38,469 bases of DNA, from positions 4,573-43,041 of the forward strand of contig JABDEZ010000011.1 of NCBI GenBank assembly GCA_013286835.1. The letters are read 5' to 3'. Position numbers and translations under genes: made by a program. This DNA is from Bacteroidota bacterium (GTDB taxonomy: Bacteria > Bacteroidota > Bacteroidia > Chitinophagales > Chitinophagaceae). Numbering within the stretch: the stretch's first letter is position 1; every line of letters begins with the position of its first letter. The notes under the pieces were generated by a model. The model was not told the DNA's origin. It did not search any database and saw only the letters and a program-made list of their open reading frames with translations. Below are positions 9,235-18,448 of the stretch, one piece after another.

Positions 9235-11163
9235 TTATTTAGACAAAACTGTAAATGGTTTTGACATTGTAACACCATCAGCAATTACGAACATGTAATA
9301 CTGTCCGGCTGGCAGATTAGAAGTAGAGAAAGCGATATCTTCATTCTGAAGATTGCTCCTGTTATCCCACATCATGCCGCGACCTACAGCGTTCATAATA
9401 TTGAAGTAAACTTTAGAAGCACGTGTTGGCAGATCCAATTTAACATGAATATCTGTACCTACAGCAGGATTAGGATAAACTGAGAAATGAGAAGGAACGA
9501 CAGCAACATTCTGAACTGAATTCTGATGATTTTTTGAAGTATAGAACGCCATAGCAGGAGTTAATGCATCAAAATCCCTAATGCTAACTTGTGTAGGATC
9601 AGTAGTAGAAGTAACGAAAGGAATCATATCGAGACCCTGAGATACTGCACCTGTAAAGGCATCAGATGTGCTCTGGAATTCACCTCCAAAGAAATGCAAT
9701 GTATCAGTTAATTCAGATGCAACCAAGCGTCCCCAATAGTTAGTACGATCATCAGATACCAAAGAGAAACCAGACGGCATGTCAACAGCAAAGAAATAAG
9801 TGCTATTAGGCTCTGTATATGCTGTGGTACCTATATCACCAGCAGGATCGTTAATAGGTACAGTGAAAAACTTATAATTAGAATCGTTTGCAGTGAAAGT
9901 TTTAGAAGCTGTACCTATTTTGGTAAGTTCTGCACCCTGTATAATACCATCTTGTGCCTGACTATTTGAACCATCTACCCATTTAAACATAGAAATCAAC
10001 AGTGCACCATCCAACGTAAGATTATGTCTGCTGAAGTTTGTTGTATCATTATCTAATATAGCCAACTGAACCTGGGCAGCGCGGTAAGGACCATCTTTAA
10101 GGAAGAATAAAGGACCGTATATGTAATTAGTTGTACTTCCACCACCAGTTTCACCACCTATCATTGGTGCGCTTGCTACTGGATCCCAGCGACCCATACA
10201 GAACACAGAGTCAGTGATATATGAATATGTTTTTAGTGTATCATCGTTTGGATCAAGATCTGTAGCACCAAAAGATACATAGCTATTCATATCGTAACGA
10301 CCTTTTTGTGTTGCAACCGGATGGTAGATGCTATCATTAAACCTATTCTTCAATGAATCGCTGACAAGTATTGAACCAACATTCAATGTATCGGCACGCA
10401 GTTGGCTTTTAGCCCCACCTGTAGGAGTAAAATAAAGATCGTTATGGATAACAACGTTAGATTCTGCATTAGTACCTATATTAGCTACAGTACCAATATT
10501 GAACATATTATACTGAGATACCAAACCATTTGCACCGGTTACATGCGCCAAAGGTATTGCACCATATGCTGATACAGGAGTACTACCTGAAAGCATTGCA
10601 AGGTCATCAGCTAAACCAAAACCCCATGGAGATATTGAGATAGTATCAACACCACCTGCATATAAATTATTATTCAATGCAAGACCATCTGTGTTAGAGA
10701 TCATAATCACGGGAATATTGATCAATGTAGAATAGTTATTAGATGTGTTAGCAGCCATGTTTATTGGATCTGCACCTGGTACATTGTTTACTATAATAAC
10801 GCCCTGAGCATGTGCCAACCAGCAATAGTATGCTTTATCGCTAAAGAAATACTGACCTCTGAAGATAAGCGCCCACTTACCTGAAATCTTCGCGGAGTCT
10901 GCAGGGCTAAGTTTACCGCTCACCAAAGAATCAGTGATATTTGCTACCGGCACGTGATAATGACTGCCCAAAGCACCACCCCAAAAAGCTGTAACTACAG
11001 GGTTTGAAGAATAAGTAAACGTTTTAGGTCCACTTTGACTTGCAGGAGAGTTTACAATAAAGTGCCCTCCAAAATTTTGTTGCGCAAACTGCGCATTTGC
11101 ATTAAAAGATAAACCGGCTACCAGCGAAGTAAGCAACAGGTTGAGTAAAAAAAATTTCTTCAT
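9235..11163 (-). CDS. PA-domain-like secreted protein with T9SS type A sorting domain
   Basis: 642 aa; signal peptide; KWALIFRGQYFFSDKAYYCWLAHAQGVIIVNNVPGADPINM...IPVIMISNTDG resembles a protease-associated domain; FSVYPNPAVGTDIHVKLDLP...AGQYYMFVIADG sorting tail. Confidence 0.8.
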   Translation of the reverse strand: MKKFFLLNLLLTSLVAGLSFNANAQFAQQNFGGHFIVNSPASQSGPKTFTYSSNPVVTAFWGGALGSHYHVPVANITDSLVSGKLSPADSAKISGKWALIFRGQYFFSDKAYYCWLAHAQGVIIVNNVPGADPINMAANTSNNYSTLINIPVIMISNTDGLALNNNLYAGGVDTISISPWGFGLADDLAMLSGSTPVSAYGAIPLAHVTGANGLVSQYNMFNIGTVANIGTNAESNVVIHNDLYFTPTGGAKSQLRADTLNVGSILVSDSLKNRFNDSIYHPVATQKGRYDMNSYVSFGATDLDPNDDTLKTYSYITDSVFCMGRWDPVASAPMIGGETGGGSTTNYIYGPLFFLKDGPYRAAQVQLAILDNDTTNFSRHNLTLDGALLISMFKWVDGSNSQAQDGIIQGAELTKIGTASKTFTANDSNYKFFTVPINDPAGDIGTTAYTEPNSTYFFAVDMPSGFSLVSDDRTNYWGRLVASELTDTLHFFGGEFQSTSDAFTGAVSQGLDMIPFVTSTTDPTQVSIRDFDALTPAMAFYTSKNHQNSVQNVAVVPSHFSVYPNPAVGTDIHVKLDLPTRASKVYFNIMNAVGRGMMWDNRSNLQNEDIAFSTSNLPAGQYYMFVIADGVTMSKPFTVLSK

Positions 11164-11265
11164 AATACTTTTTTAAGTTTTCAGATAGATTAATAAAGAT
11201 AAAGACGACTAAAAACAAATTTAGTCCTAATAATGTGAATAAAAAATCTTTTTTTGTGGGTAAAG

Positions 11266-12270
11266 CTATACCAGCCCGAACTGCCTGCTCAATTTTAACA
11301 TACGATCTATTGGCTTTTTAGCTGCCAGCCGTATGTTTTCATCCATTTTTATTTCCGGCAATTCATATTTCATTGCCAAATAGATCTTTTCAAGTGTATT
11401 AAGTTTCATATGTGGACAGTCATTGCACGCACATGCATTATCTGGTGGTGCAGCTATAAAAGTTTTATTGGGTGCATTTTTTTGCATTTGGTGTAAAATA
11501 CCGGTTTCTGTTGCTACAATATAAGTACTTGCAGTATCTGCCTGGCTATACTTTAATATTTGCGTTGTAGAACCTATAAAATCAGCAATGCGTAAAATGG
11601 GCTCTTCACATTCAGGATGTGCTAATAATTTAGCTTCAGGATGACGCAGTTTTAGCCTGGTTATTTTCTCGAGCGAAAATAATTCATGCACCATACATGC
11701 ACCATTCCACAACAACATACTTCTTCCTGTTTTCTTGTTAATGTACCCACCCAGATTTTTATCTGGTGCGAAAATTATCTTCTGATCCACTGGTAAGCTT
11801 TCTACTATTTGCTGTGCATTAGATGAGGTGCAAATAATATCGCTTAATGCTTTAATGCCAGATGAACAGTTGATGTATGATATGACAAGATGATCTGGAT
11901 GTTTATCTTTAAATGCTTTGAAGAGCGGAGGAGGACAACTATCGCTTAATGAGCATCCTGCTTTAAGGTCTGGCAGAATAACCTTTTTTGAAGGGTTTAA
12001 TATTTTAGCTGTTTCAGCCATAAAGTGAACGCCAGCAAAAACAATCATATCGGCCTCTGTACCAGCAGCGTTTTGTGCAAGCCCCAAACTATCACCAATA
12101 TAGTCTGCAATATCTTGTATATCTGGTTCCTGGTAGTAATGTGCAAGTATAACTGCATTCTTCTCTTTCTTCAATTTACGAATCTCCTCAAACAAATCGA
12201 GAGAAGGATCAACGAGAACATCAACGAAACCATTTGTTTCAACCTGGGCGAGAGCGTTATCCACAGTCAT
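11266..12270 (-). CDS. nadA: Quinolinate synthase NadA
   Basis: 334 aa; [39 protein letters not shown]...[21 protein letters not shown] and [12 protein letters not shown]. Confidence 0.97.
   Translation of the reverse strand: MTVDNALAQVETNGFVDVLVDPSLDLFEEIRKLKKEKNAVILAHYYQEPDIQDIADYIGDSLGLAQNAAGTEADMIVFAGVHFMAETAKILNPSKKVILPDLKAGCSLSDSCPPPLFKAFKDKHPDHLVISYINCSSGIKALSDIICTSSNAQQIVESLPVDQKIIFAPDKNLGGYINKKTGRSMLLWNGACMVHELFSLEKITRLKLRHPEAKLLAHPECEEPILRIADFIGSTTQILKYSQADTASTYIVATETGILHQMQKNAPNKTFIAAPPDNACACNDCPHMKLNTLEKIYLAMKYELPEIKMDENIRLAAKKPIDRMLKLSRQFGLV
12257..12265 (+). promoter_or_regulatory. DnaA box (TTATCCACA)
   Basis: Exact TTATCCACA overlapping the nadA N-terminus. Confidence 0.6.
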
Positions 12271-12442
12271 AATAACTATAGTTAAAGTTTTTTAAAAAAA
12301 TATTATTATTAATTAGGGCTGTTAATATGGGGATTAAAATAAGTTTCCCACATTGCAAATTAGCACTTTAAAGGTTTACGGAAAGTTATTAATACTCTAT
12401 ACACATATCAAACAGCTTTAAACAGCGGTTCTAACATGAAAA

Positions 12443-12451
12443 TGTGGATAG
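12443..12451 (-). promoter_or_regulatory. Near-consensus DnaA box (CTATCCACA on the minus strand)
   Basis: TGTGGATAG on the + strand; one mismatch to TTATCCACA. Confidence 0.4.
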
Positions 12452-12580
12452 TGGATTAAAAAAGCTGTGAGTAATTAGTTGGATGTTGATATCGTAGCAG
12501 GTGGTGTAAAAAGTCTAGTTCAAAAAGGGTAAAAATATTTTAAGCCGGAAACAAAAATCTTATCCTTTTTTAAAGTGCCA

Positions 12581-12599
12581 TTATACACAGTTATCCACA
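12581..12599 (+). promoter_or_regulatory. Tandem DnaA boxes TTATACACA-g-TTATCCACA
   Basis: Two matches to TTWTNCACA, 10 bp start to start. Confidence 0.65.
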
Positions 12600-12675
12600 C
12601 GCTATACATACGCTAAGTGTATAACGCAATGGTTATTAAAAACTTGCAAATATTAATAGGATAATTAATCGCTGA

Positions 12676-12906
12676 GAAATACTCGTTATATATAGTGTAA
12701 TAAAAAAAGTACCACGAAATCAGGACCACATATTATATGGTATAGAAGAACCGATTAGGGTTAAGTTAAAAACGGACTATTGTTGCCGTATATATAATGG
12801 TACAGATAAGGATGTTGCAGAAAATATCAAATATGGAGTATTAAATGGGAGGATAGTACCGAAATATTTAATAACAAATAAACTATTTGATACAATTAGT
12901 TTATAA
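12676..12906 (+). other. ATG-less open frame (77 codons including stop), possible gene remnant or non-canonical ORF
   Basis: Hand translation: EILVIYSVIKKVPRNQDHILYGIEEPIRVKLKTDYCCRIYNGTDKDVAENIKYGVLNGRIVPKYLITNKLFDTISL*. No in-frame ATG, GTG or TTG found. Confidence 0.3.
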
Positions 12907-12959
12907 TCTCAATTTTTCGTATAAATTTGCCGTCCTTACAATAAATATAAACAACCGTT

Positions 12960-15131
12960 ATGGCTGTAATTCAAAAAATAAGAAATAAGTACGGTAAAGT
13001 GGCGGCAGGTGTCATAGTGGTGGCGCTGCTCGGCTTTATACTCATGGATGCTGCGAGTGGCAGGTTTGGCGATTTGTTCGGTCACAACACTAGTGTTGTA
13101 AAGATCAATGGTGACAAAATAGATACCAGGGAATATTCGCTGAGAATGAAAGAGTTTGAAGTACTCTACACTATGTATAGTAAAACACATACGCTTGATG
13201 ATGCTACACGTGCCCAAATGAATGAGGAAGCCCTGAAGCTAATGATCTATGAAAAACTATCGGGCGAACAGTGCGATAAATTAGGATTGACAACTACTAA
13301 GGAAGAAGAACGCGAAATATTGTACAGCCCTAATGCTGACCCTATGGTTCAGCAATTTCAACTGCAAGGCCAGCCTATTTTTGCTAATCCGGAAACCGGC
13401 CAGTTCGATCCTCAGCGTGTACAGGCTTTTGAAAAACAAGCTGATCAATATGACCCTACAGGTAAAGCACGTGAACAATGGGAAACTGTAAAATCTTATG
13501 TGCTGCACAACAACAGGATCACAAAATTCAACTACCTGTTCATTAATGGTGTGCACACACCAAAATTTGTACTTGACCGCCAGCAAGCAGATGCAAATAC
13601 TATGACTAACATCAGTTATGTAAAAGTGCCGCTTACTGCTATTGCAGATAAAGATGTACCTGTAACCGATGATGACATGCAGGCTTACATGAAAAAATAT
13701 CCTGCAAGATTTAAAATAGATGAGCCTACACGTACTATAGAATATGTATCATTCGATATCAAACCATCTCACGAGGATACCGACCGTGCTGTAACAGCTC
13801 TGGCACAAGTAAAAAATGATTTCACTGCTGCAACAGATAATGAAAGCATAGTGAACCGTAACTCTGAAGATAAATATGCACCTGTATGGGTGAACAAAAA
13901 AGCTGCTACTAAAGGTTACGAAGATTCTATAGTAAATATGCCTGCAGGTGCCGTGTTCGGTCCGTATTTTATGAACAACATGTACCGCCTTACTAAAGTT
14001 ATAGAAAAGAAAGACCAGCCCGATTCTGTAAAATGCCGCCACATACTGGTGCGTACAAAAGCACAGGGTAAAGATGTACTGCCTGATAGTATAGCCAAGC
14101 AACGTGTAGATAGCATTGCTGAAGCTGTAAAAGCAGGCGCTGATTTTAAAGCACTGGCTCTTAAATATTCAGACGATGATGGCAGCAAAAAACAAGGGGG
14201 TGAATATTCCTTCCAGCTGGCACAAAAAACAGGATTATCTAAAGAATTTGGTGATTTTATTTTTGATGGCAAAACCGGCGAACATAAAATAGTAAAAGTA
14301 GAAAACGATAATTATAGCGGTTACCACTATATAGAGATACTGGATCAGAAAAATATAGCTCCGGCTGTTAAAATAGCATCGATAGACAAACCACTTTATG
14401 CAGGCGATAATACTGTAAACGCAGCCTACGCAAAAGCAACTGAATTTGCAGGTAATAATACCAACGCAAAAGCATTTGATGACATTGCTAAAAAACAAGA
14501 CCTGAACAAAAGGGTTGGTGATAATATAAAGATCCACGATTTCCAGGTACAAGGTTTAGGCCCTGCCCGCGAAATTGTAAGGTGGACCTATGAAGCTAAG
14601 CCAGGTGATATTTCTACTGTGTTCACTTTATCAGATGGCCGTTATGTGGTGGCTAAACTGCTGAGCGTACAAGATAAAGGATTGATGGCGATAACAGACC
14701 AGATACGCCCTCAGTTAGAGTCTATTGTAAGAAATGATAAAAAAGCTACCCAGTTGCTAGCAAAATATAAAGGCGTAACCAGCCTTCAGGCTGCGGCTCA
14801 AACCTCAGGCCAACAAGTAATGCATACAGATTCAGCAAGCCTTTCTGCTACTTACCTACCCAACCTGGGTTATGTACCTTCGGTTTTAGGTTATGCATTT
14901 TTCTCTGGTCTGCAACTGAATGCTGTATCGCCAGCTATAAAATCAGAAGATGGTGTTTATATAATAAGCCCTACCCAAAGATGGACAAAACCAGCTAGCG
15001 CAGCAGCTGCCCAGATGGAAATGCAACAAAGAGGCCAGATGGAAATGCAAACCCGCAACATGGTGGGCCAGCAATTGCAAGATATATTGATCAACAAAGC
15101 CAAGGTGGTTTATACCCCGGCCAATATGTAA
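12960..15131 (+). CDS. ppiD: SurA N-terminal/PpiD-like peptidylprolyl isomerase (membrane-anchored, parvulin domain)
   Basis: 723 aa; N-terminal TM segment (MAVIQKIRNKYGKVAAGVIVVALLGFILMDA); parvulin motif SVKCRHILVRTKAQG...ADFKALALKYSDDDGSKKQGGEY. Confidence 0.88.
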   Translation: MAVIQKIRNKYGKVAAGVIVVALLGFILMDAASGRFGDLFGHNTSVVKINGDKIDTREYSLRMKEFEVLYTMYSKTHTLDDATRAQMNEEALKLMIYEKLSGEQCDKLGLTTTKEEEREILYSPNADPMVQQFQLQGQPIFANPETGQFDPQRVQAFEKQADQYDPTGKAREQWETVKSYVLHNNRITKFNYLFINGVHTPKFVLDRQQADANTMTNISYVKVPLTAIADKDVPVTDDDMQAYMKKYPARFKIDEPTRTIEYVSFDIKPSHEDTDRAVTALAQVKNDFTAATDNESIVNRNSEDKYAPVWVNKKAATKGYEDSIVNMPAGAVFGPYFMNNMYRLTKVIEKKDQPDSVKCRHILVRTKAQGKDVLPDSIAKQRVDSIAEAVKAGADFKALALKYSDDDGSKKQGGEYSFQLAQKTGLSKEFGDFIFDGKTGEHKIVKVENDNYSGYHYIEILDQKNIAPAVKIASIDKPLYAGDNTVNAAYAKATEFAGNNTNAKAFDDIAKKQDLNKRVGDNIKIHDFQVQGLGPAREIVRWTYEAKPGDISTVFTLSDGRYVVAKLLSVQDKGLMAITDQIRPQLESIVRNDKKATQLLAKYKGVTSLQAAAQTSGQQVMHTDSASLSATYLPNLGYVPSVLGYAFFSGLQLNAVSPAIKSEDGVYIISPTQRWTKPASAAAAQMEMQQRGQMEMQTRNMVGQQLQDILINKAKVVYTPANM

Positions 15132-15151
15132 TATTTATAGAGTATTGATAA

Positions 15152-15186
15152 AAAAGAGAGGCAACCGTTTGGGTTGCCTCTCTTTT
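15152..15186 (+). terminator. Rho-independent terminator of ppiD
   Basis: AAAAGAGAGGCAACC...GGTTGCCTCTCTTTT perfect stem with T-tract. Confidence 0.88.
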
Positions 15187-15221
15187 GGTTATTACACTAT
15201 ATGAGTAATAATTGCTGCGAG

Positions 15222-15839
15222 TTAGTGGTTATTATTTATTGTGTTTATAGCATTTTGTTGCGAGGTAATTATAATACGATACATCTTACTATTGATGTCT
15301 TTTATTTTTTGCAGTTCAGTAGCAAGGCTTGCTTCTGGATGCGGACCATCGAAATAAAAGTGCCAGAAATTTTTGATCAGAATATTTGAATAATCTTTGA
15401 GTACGTAAACAGTTAAATCCGGATCTGAAACAACCCTATCGTGCATACCATCCTGGAAATAACTCACTGCGTCTATCGCCCACTGCCCGCCAATTGCAAT
15501 ACGTACCATCTTTTTGTAGTAGGCAGTATCATTTACCACAAACAGTTTATTGAACAAGCCAATATGGTTTTTGGCATCGTAATACAAAAGGGCGCTAGTA
15601 TTTTCGCCACGTCCGTACAACGCGCACAGCTCTGTGAAGCTATTGGGGAAAACATCAAAAAACTGAAGTTGGTAGATGGCACCGTTTGGTTCTGTAGATT
15701 TAAAATAAAACAGTTTCAAAGAGTCTGCCTTTTTAATAAGGTTATCATTTGTTGTACTGAAGGCTGTTTGCGCTGCAATGTTGCTAAAGCCCAGAAATAA
15801 AAACGAACAGAGTGCCGGTATGAGGATATTAGATTTCAT
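15222..15839 (-). CDS. Hypothetical secreted/periplasmic protein
   Basis: Start at 15839 gives MKSNILIPALCSFLFLGFSNIAAQ, a clean signal peptide. The track start at 15881 lies beyond an upstream hairpin. Confidence 0.65.
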   Translation of the reverse strand: MKSNILIPALCSFLFLGFSNIAAQTAFSTTNDNLIKKADSLKLFYFKSTEPNGAIYQLQFFDVFPNSFTELCALYGRGENTSALLYYDAKNHIGLFNKLFVVNDTAYYKKMVRIAIGGQWAIDAVSYFQDGMHDRVVSDPDLTVYVLKDYSNILIKNFWHFYFDGPHPEASLATELQKIKDINSKMYRIIITSQQNAINTINNNH

Positions 15840-15851
15840 TATTTTACAAAA

Positions 15852-15880
15852 TGCCCTGTCGCAAATATAACGACAGGGCA
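15852..15880 (-). terminator. Hairpin terminator downstream of the aldo/keto reductase
   Basis: TGCCCTGTCG-caaatataa-CGACAGGGCA. Confidence 0.65.
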
Positions 15881-15901
15881 TATAATAGTGTTACTTATTT
15901 C

Positions 15902-16885
15902 TTAGGCTATTACTGGTTTGTTTACCATTATGCGGTCTATCTTTTCCATAATTTCCCGTGTCAGCAGTGGGTAGAGTTCTACCGCTTTTAAATTTTCGGT
16001 GAGTTGCGAATCTCTTGTTGCGCCCAATATAGCTGTAGTAACGTTGGGGTTATGGATGCACCATGCAAGCGAAAGCGTTGCCAATGGGGTATTCAGTTCT
16101 TCAGCTATTTTGCTGAGCTCGCGTACTTTATCCAATTTATCGTCTGTGAGCACACTTTCTTTAAGCCATCCATATTTTTCAATTGCCAACCGCGACCCTT
16201 CGGGTACACCATTATTGTACTTGCCAGTAAGCAACCCCGAAGCTAAAGGACTCCAGATGGTAGTACCCATACCCATGTTTTTAAAAATGGGTAAATAATC
16301 GTGCTCCATTTTCTGGCGCTCAAAAAGGTTATATTGTGGTTGCTCCATAGCAGGGCCTATAAGGTGCAATTCTTTGGCCACTTTATGTGCTTCCTGTATT
16401 TCTTCGGCACTCCATTCGCTGGTACCCCAGTACAATATTTTGCCCTGTTGCAGCAATATGTTCATGGTCCACACAATTTCTTCCATTGGTGTGTTGGGAT
16501 CGGGGCGATGGCAAAAGAAAAGATCCAGATAATCGCTTTGCATTCTTACAAGTGCCTGGTGGCAGGCTTCGGTAAGGTGCTTACGACTCAAGCCCATTTG
16601 GTTGGGTTTGTTGTCTTTGCCTTTCATACCAAAAAATGCTTTGCTGGATATAACATAGGTAGTACGGTCCCAGTTTTTTCCTTTCAGTACGCGGCCCATT
16701 AATTCCTCGCTCCTGCCGCCTTCATAGGCTTCGGCATTGTCAAAAAAATTAATACCGTTATCGTAAGCGATGCCCATGAGCCTATCGGCTATGTGATCAT
16801 TATTTTGGTTGGCAAATGTAACCCATGACCCGTAACTGAGTACACTGAGTTGCAAACCAGACTTCCCCATTCTCCTGTATTCCAT
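15902..16885 (-). CDS. Aldo/keto reductase (KCNAB/YghZ-like)
   Basis: 327 aa; MEYRRMGKSGLQLSVLSYGSWVTF...GINFFDNAEAYEGGRSEELMGRVLKG...YLDLFFCHRPDPNTPMEEIVW. Confidence 0.95.
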   Translation of the reverse strand: MEYRRMGKSGLQLSVLSYGSWVTFANQNNDHIADRLMGIAYDNGINFFDNAEAYEGGRSEELMGRVLKGKNWDRTTYVISSKAFFGMKGKDNKPNQMGLSRKHLTEACHQALVRMQSDYLDLFFCHRPDPNTPMEEIVWTMNILLQQGKILYWGTSEWSAEEIQEAHKVAKELHLIGPAMEQPQYNLFERQKMEHDYLPIFKNMGMGTTIWSPLASGLLTGKYNNGVPEGSRLAIEKYGWLKESVLTDDKLDKVRELSKIAEELNTPLATLSLAWCIHNPNVTTAILGATRDSQLTENLKAVELYPLLTREIMEKIDRIMVNKPVIA

Positions 16886-16927
16886 AAAAATTGTTGTTAG
16901 CTTGTTTTTAAACTGGAAGAATAAAAA

Positions 16928-18376
16928 CTATTCCAGCAATTTGTCTATCATTTTCACCAGCTTGTCGCCAGCGCTTGGCCGTATCTGTTCATCAGTTGCA
17001 AAGTTGCCGTTCTTATCTACAATGAAGTAAGCTGGTATGCCACTTATACCATACTGTTTCAGTTCTTCTGCCTGGAAGCCACCTGGCACACGTGTATTAA
17101 TTGCATCAGCCAGTTCATGTTTTTCCATGCCCTTTTTCCATGCCTCGTCCTGCTCATCTATAGACACGTAAACGAAAGCAACATTTTTATCTTTAAAATG
17201 TTCGCGAAGTAATTTTGCCGGTGGCATTTCTTTTGCGCAAGGCACGCACCAGCTTGCCCAGAAATCGACATACACTACTTTACCCTTCAGGTCGCTCAGT
17301 TTCATCTTTTTTCCACCAGAGGTATTAATAACAAAATCTATTGCCGGCATACCGGGGCTCATTTTCTTTTTTAAGTTCAGCTTGCTTTCTACCTCTGCGG
17401 TATAAGCACTCTTGGGGAAATGCGTTTTAAAATCCTTTACCTCTTGTTCCACCTCGGCAAGCGACAAATATTTTGAATAGGTTTCCACATGATGGGCCGT
17501 ATTGAACTCTGCTGATTTGGGGGGCATATGGGCATATGCCTGTTTTATTGAAATTGCAGTGAGCTGTTCGGTAGTATCTTTTGTAAAATGTGCCTTACCC
17601 CAAGCATGCACCTGAGCATCGTAAAAGGTATTGATGTACACATGGTATATAGGCATCATCAGCCACTCGTCATTGAATTTTTCAGGCACGTGCTGTACCA
17701 CGGTATATTCGTCCTTGGTAATGCTATCTATATTTATGCTATAGCTTTTCCTTTTTTTCATCTCGTGAAAGGTGGGGTACACCAACATGCTGTAATAGTT
17801 CTGGTATTGGTAAAATGTTTTCCAATACATTGCAAAGGATGGCGGAAGGCCGGTTTTATTTTGTTCCAGGTAATTGAGCTGTTTTTGAGCAGCGTCCTGC
17901 ACGCTTTTTTCAAATTCGGCAGGTTCCTGTATGTATATCTTGTTTACTTCTTGCTGGTAAGCATCCATAGGCTCGTATGTCAGGCTATGATGTGCCAGCA
18001 AATTTTGTATAGCTGCACCCTTACCGCTAAAAACAAGCGAGCTGTCAAAATTTTGTGCATTGTCTTGCATTACCAGATCATACCCCGGTTCTACTATCAT
18101 ATCGGTGCCCTGGTCACCGTGCTCTATGGTTACACTTGTATAGGGCATTGCCACAGGAAAGGTTATTGAAAAATTCCCTTGCGCATCGAGTTTTGAGTAA
18201 TACTTTTTATAGGGGTATGTTATATCTGGCTCGTACAGGTATTTTACATTTATACTGTCTGAGAGGCGATTGGTGATCTTTCCTTTCAGGGTAACTGTGC
18301 CCTTGGGTGTATCTTTTGCAGTAAGATGCCCTATTATCAGCTGGCAGGCAAGAAGTAAATAAATAGAGTGTTTCAT
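16928..18376 (-). CDS. Thioredoxin-like TlpA/ResA-family protein with N-terminal DUF4369-like region
   Basis: Start at 18376 (MKHSIYLLLACQLIIGHLTAKD); C-terminal GKVVYVDFWASWCVPCAKEMPPAKLLREHFKDKNVAFVYVSID. Confidence 0.9.
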   Translation of the reverse strand: MKHSIYLLLACQLIIGHLTAKDTPKGTVTLKGKITNRLSDSINVKYLYEPDITYPYKKYYSKLDAQGNFSITFPVAMPYTSVTIEHGDQGTDMIVEPGYDLVMQDNAQNFDSSLVFSGKGAAIQNLLAHHSLTYEPMDAYQQEVNKIYIQEPAEFEKSVQDAAQKQLNYLEQNKTGLPPSFAMYWKTFYQYQNYYSMLVYPTFHEMKKRKSYSINIDSITKDEYTVVQHVPEKFNDEWLMMPIYHVYINTFYDAQVHAWGKAHFTKDTTEQLTAISIKQAYAHMPPKSAEFNTAHHVETYSKYLSLAEVEQEVKDFKTHFPKSAYTAEVESKLNLKKKMSPGMPAIDFVINTSGGKKMKLSDLKGKVVYVDFWASWCVPCAKEMPPAKLLREHFKDKNVAFVYVSIDEQDEAWKKGMEKHELADAINTRVPGGFQAEELKQYGISGIPAYFIVDKNGNFATDEQIRPSAGDKLVKMIDKLLE

Positions 18377-18392
18377 AGCATAATAAATATAA

Positions 18393-18423
18393 AAAAACTG
18401 TTGCATGCTTTGCAACAGTTTTT
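18393..18423 (-). terminator. Hairpin terminator downstream of the DUF1015 gene
   Basis: AAAACTGTTGCA-tgctt-TGCAACAGTTTT. Confidence 0.75.
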
Positions 18424-18448
18424 AATGAGTTCAGATTAACATTAGAGT

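Larger units (their letters stand above)
12257..12950. other. Candidate chromosomal replication origin (oriC) region
   Basis: AT-rich, roughly 690-bp divergent intergenic region (nadA/ppiD) with several DnaA boxes, an A/T-only stretch near 12283-12314, and two parS sites 3.4-5 kb away. Confidence 0.55.

Noticed and set aside
13463-13478. TAAAGCACGTGAACAA as a third parS
   Set aside because: Contains CACGTGAA but several parS consensus positions mismatch; in-frame coding sequence of ppiD.
15840-15881. Upstream start (15881) for the hypothetical protein at 15222
   Set aside because: Falls in a terminator-like hairpin; the start at 15839 gives a clean signal peptide.
17588-18169. 193-aa plus-strand ORF
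   Set aside because: Entirely antisense to the thioredoxin-family gene; Cys/His-rich nonsense-like composition.
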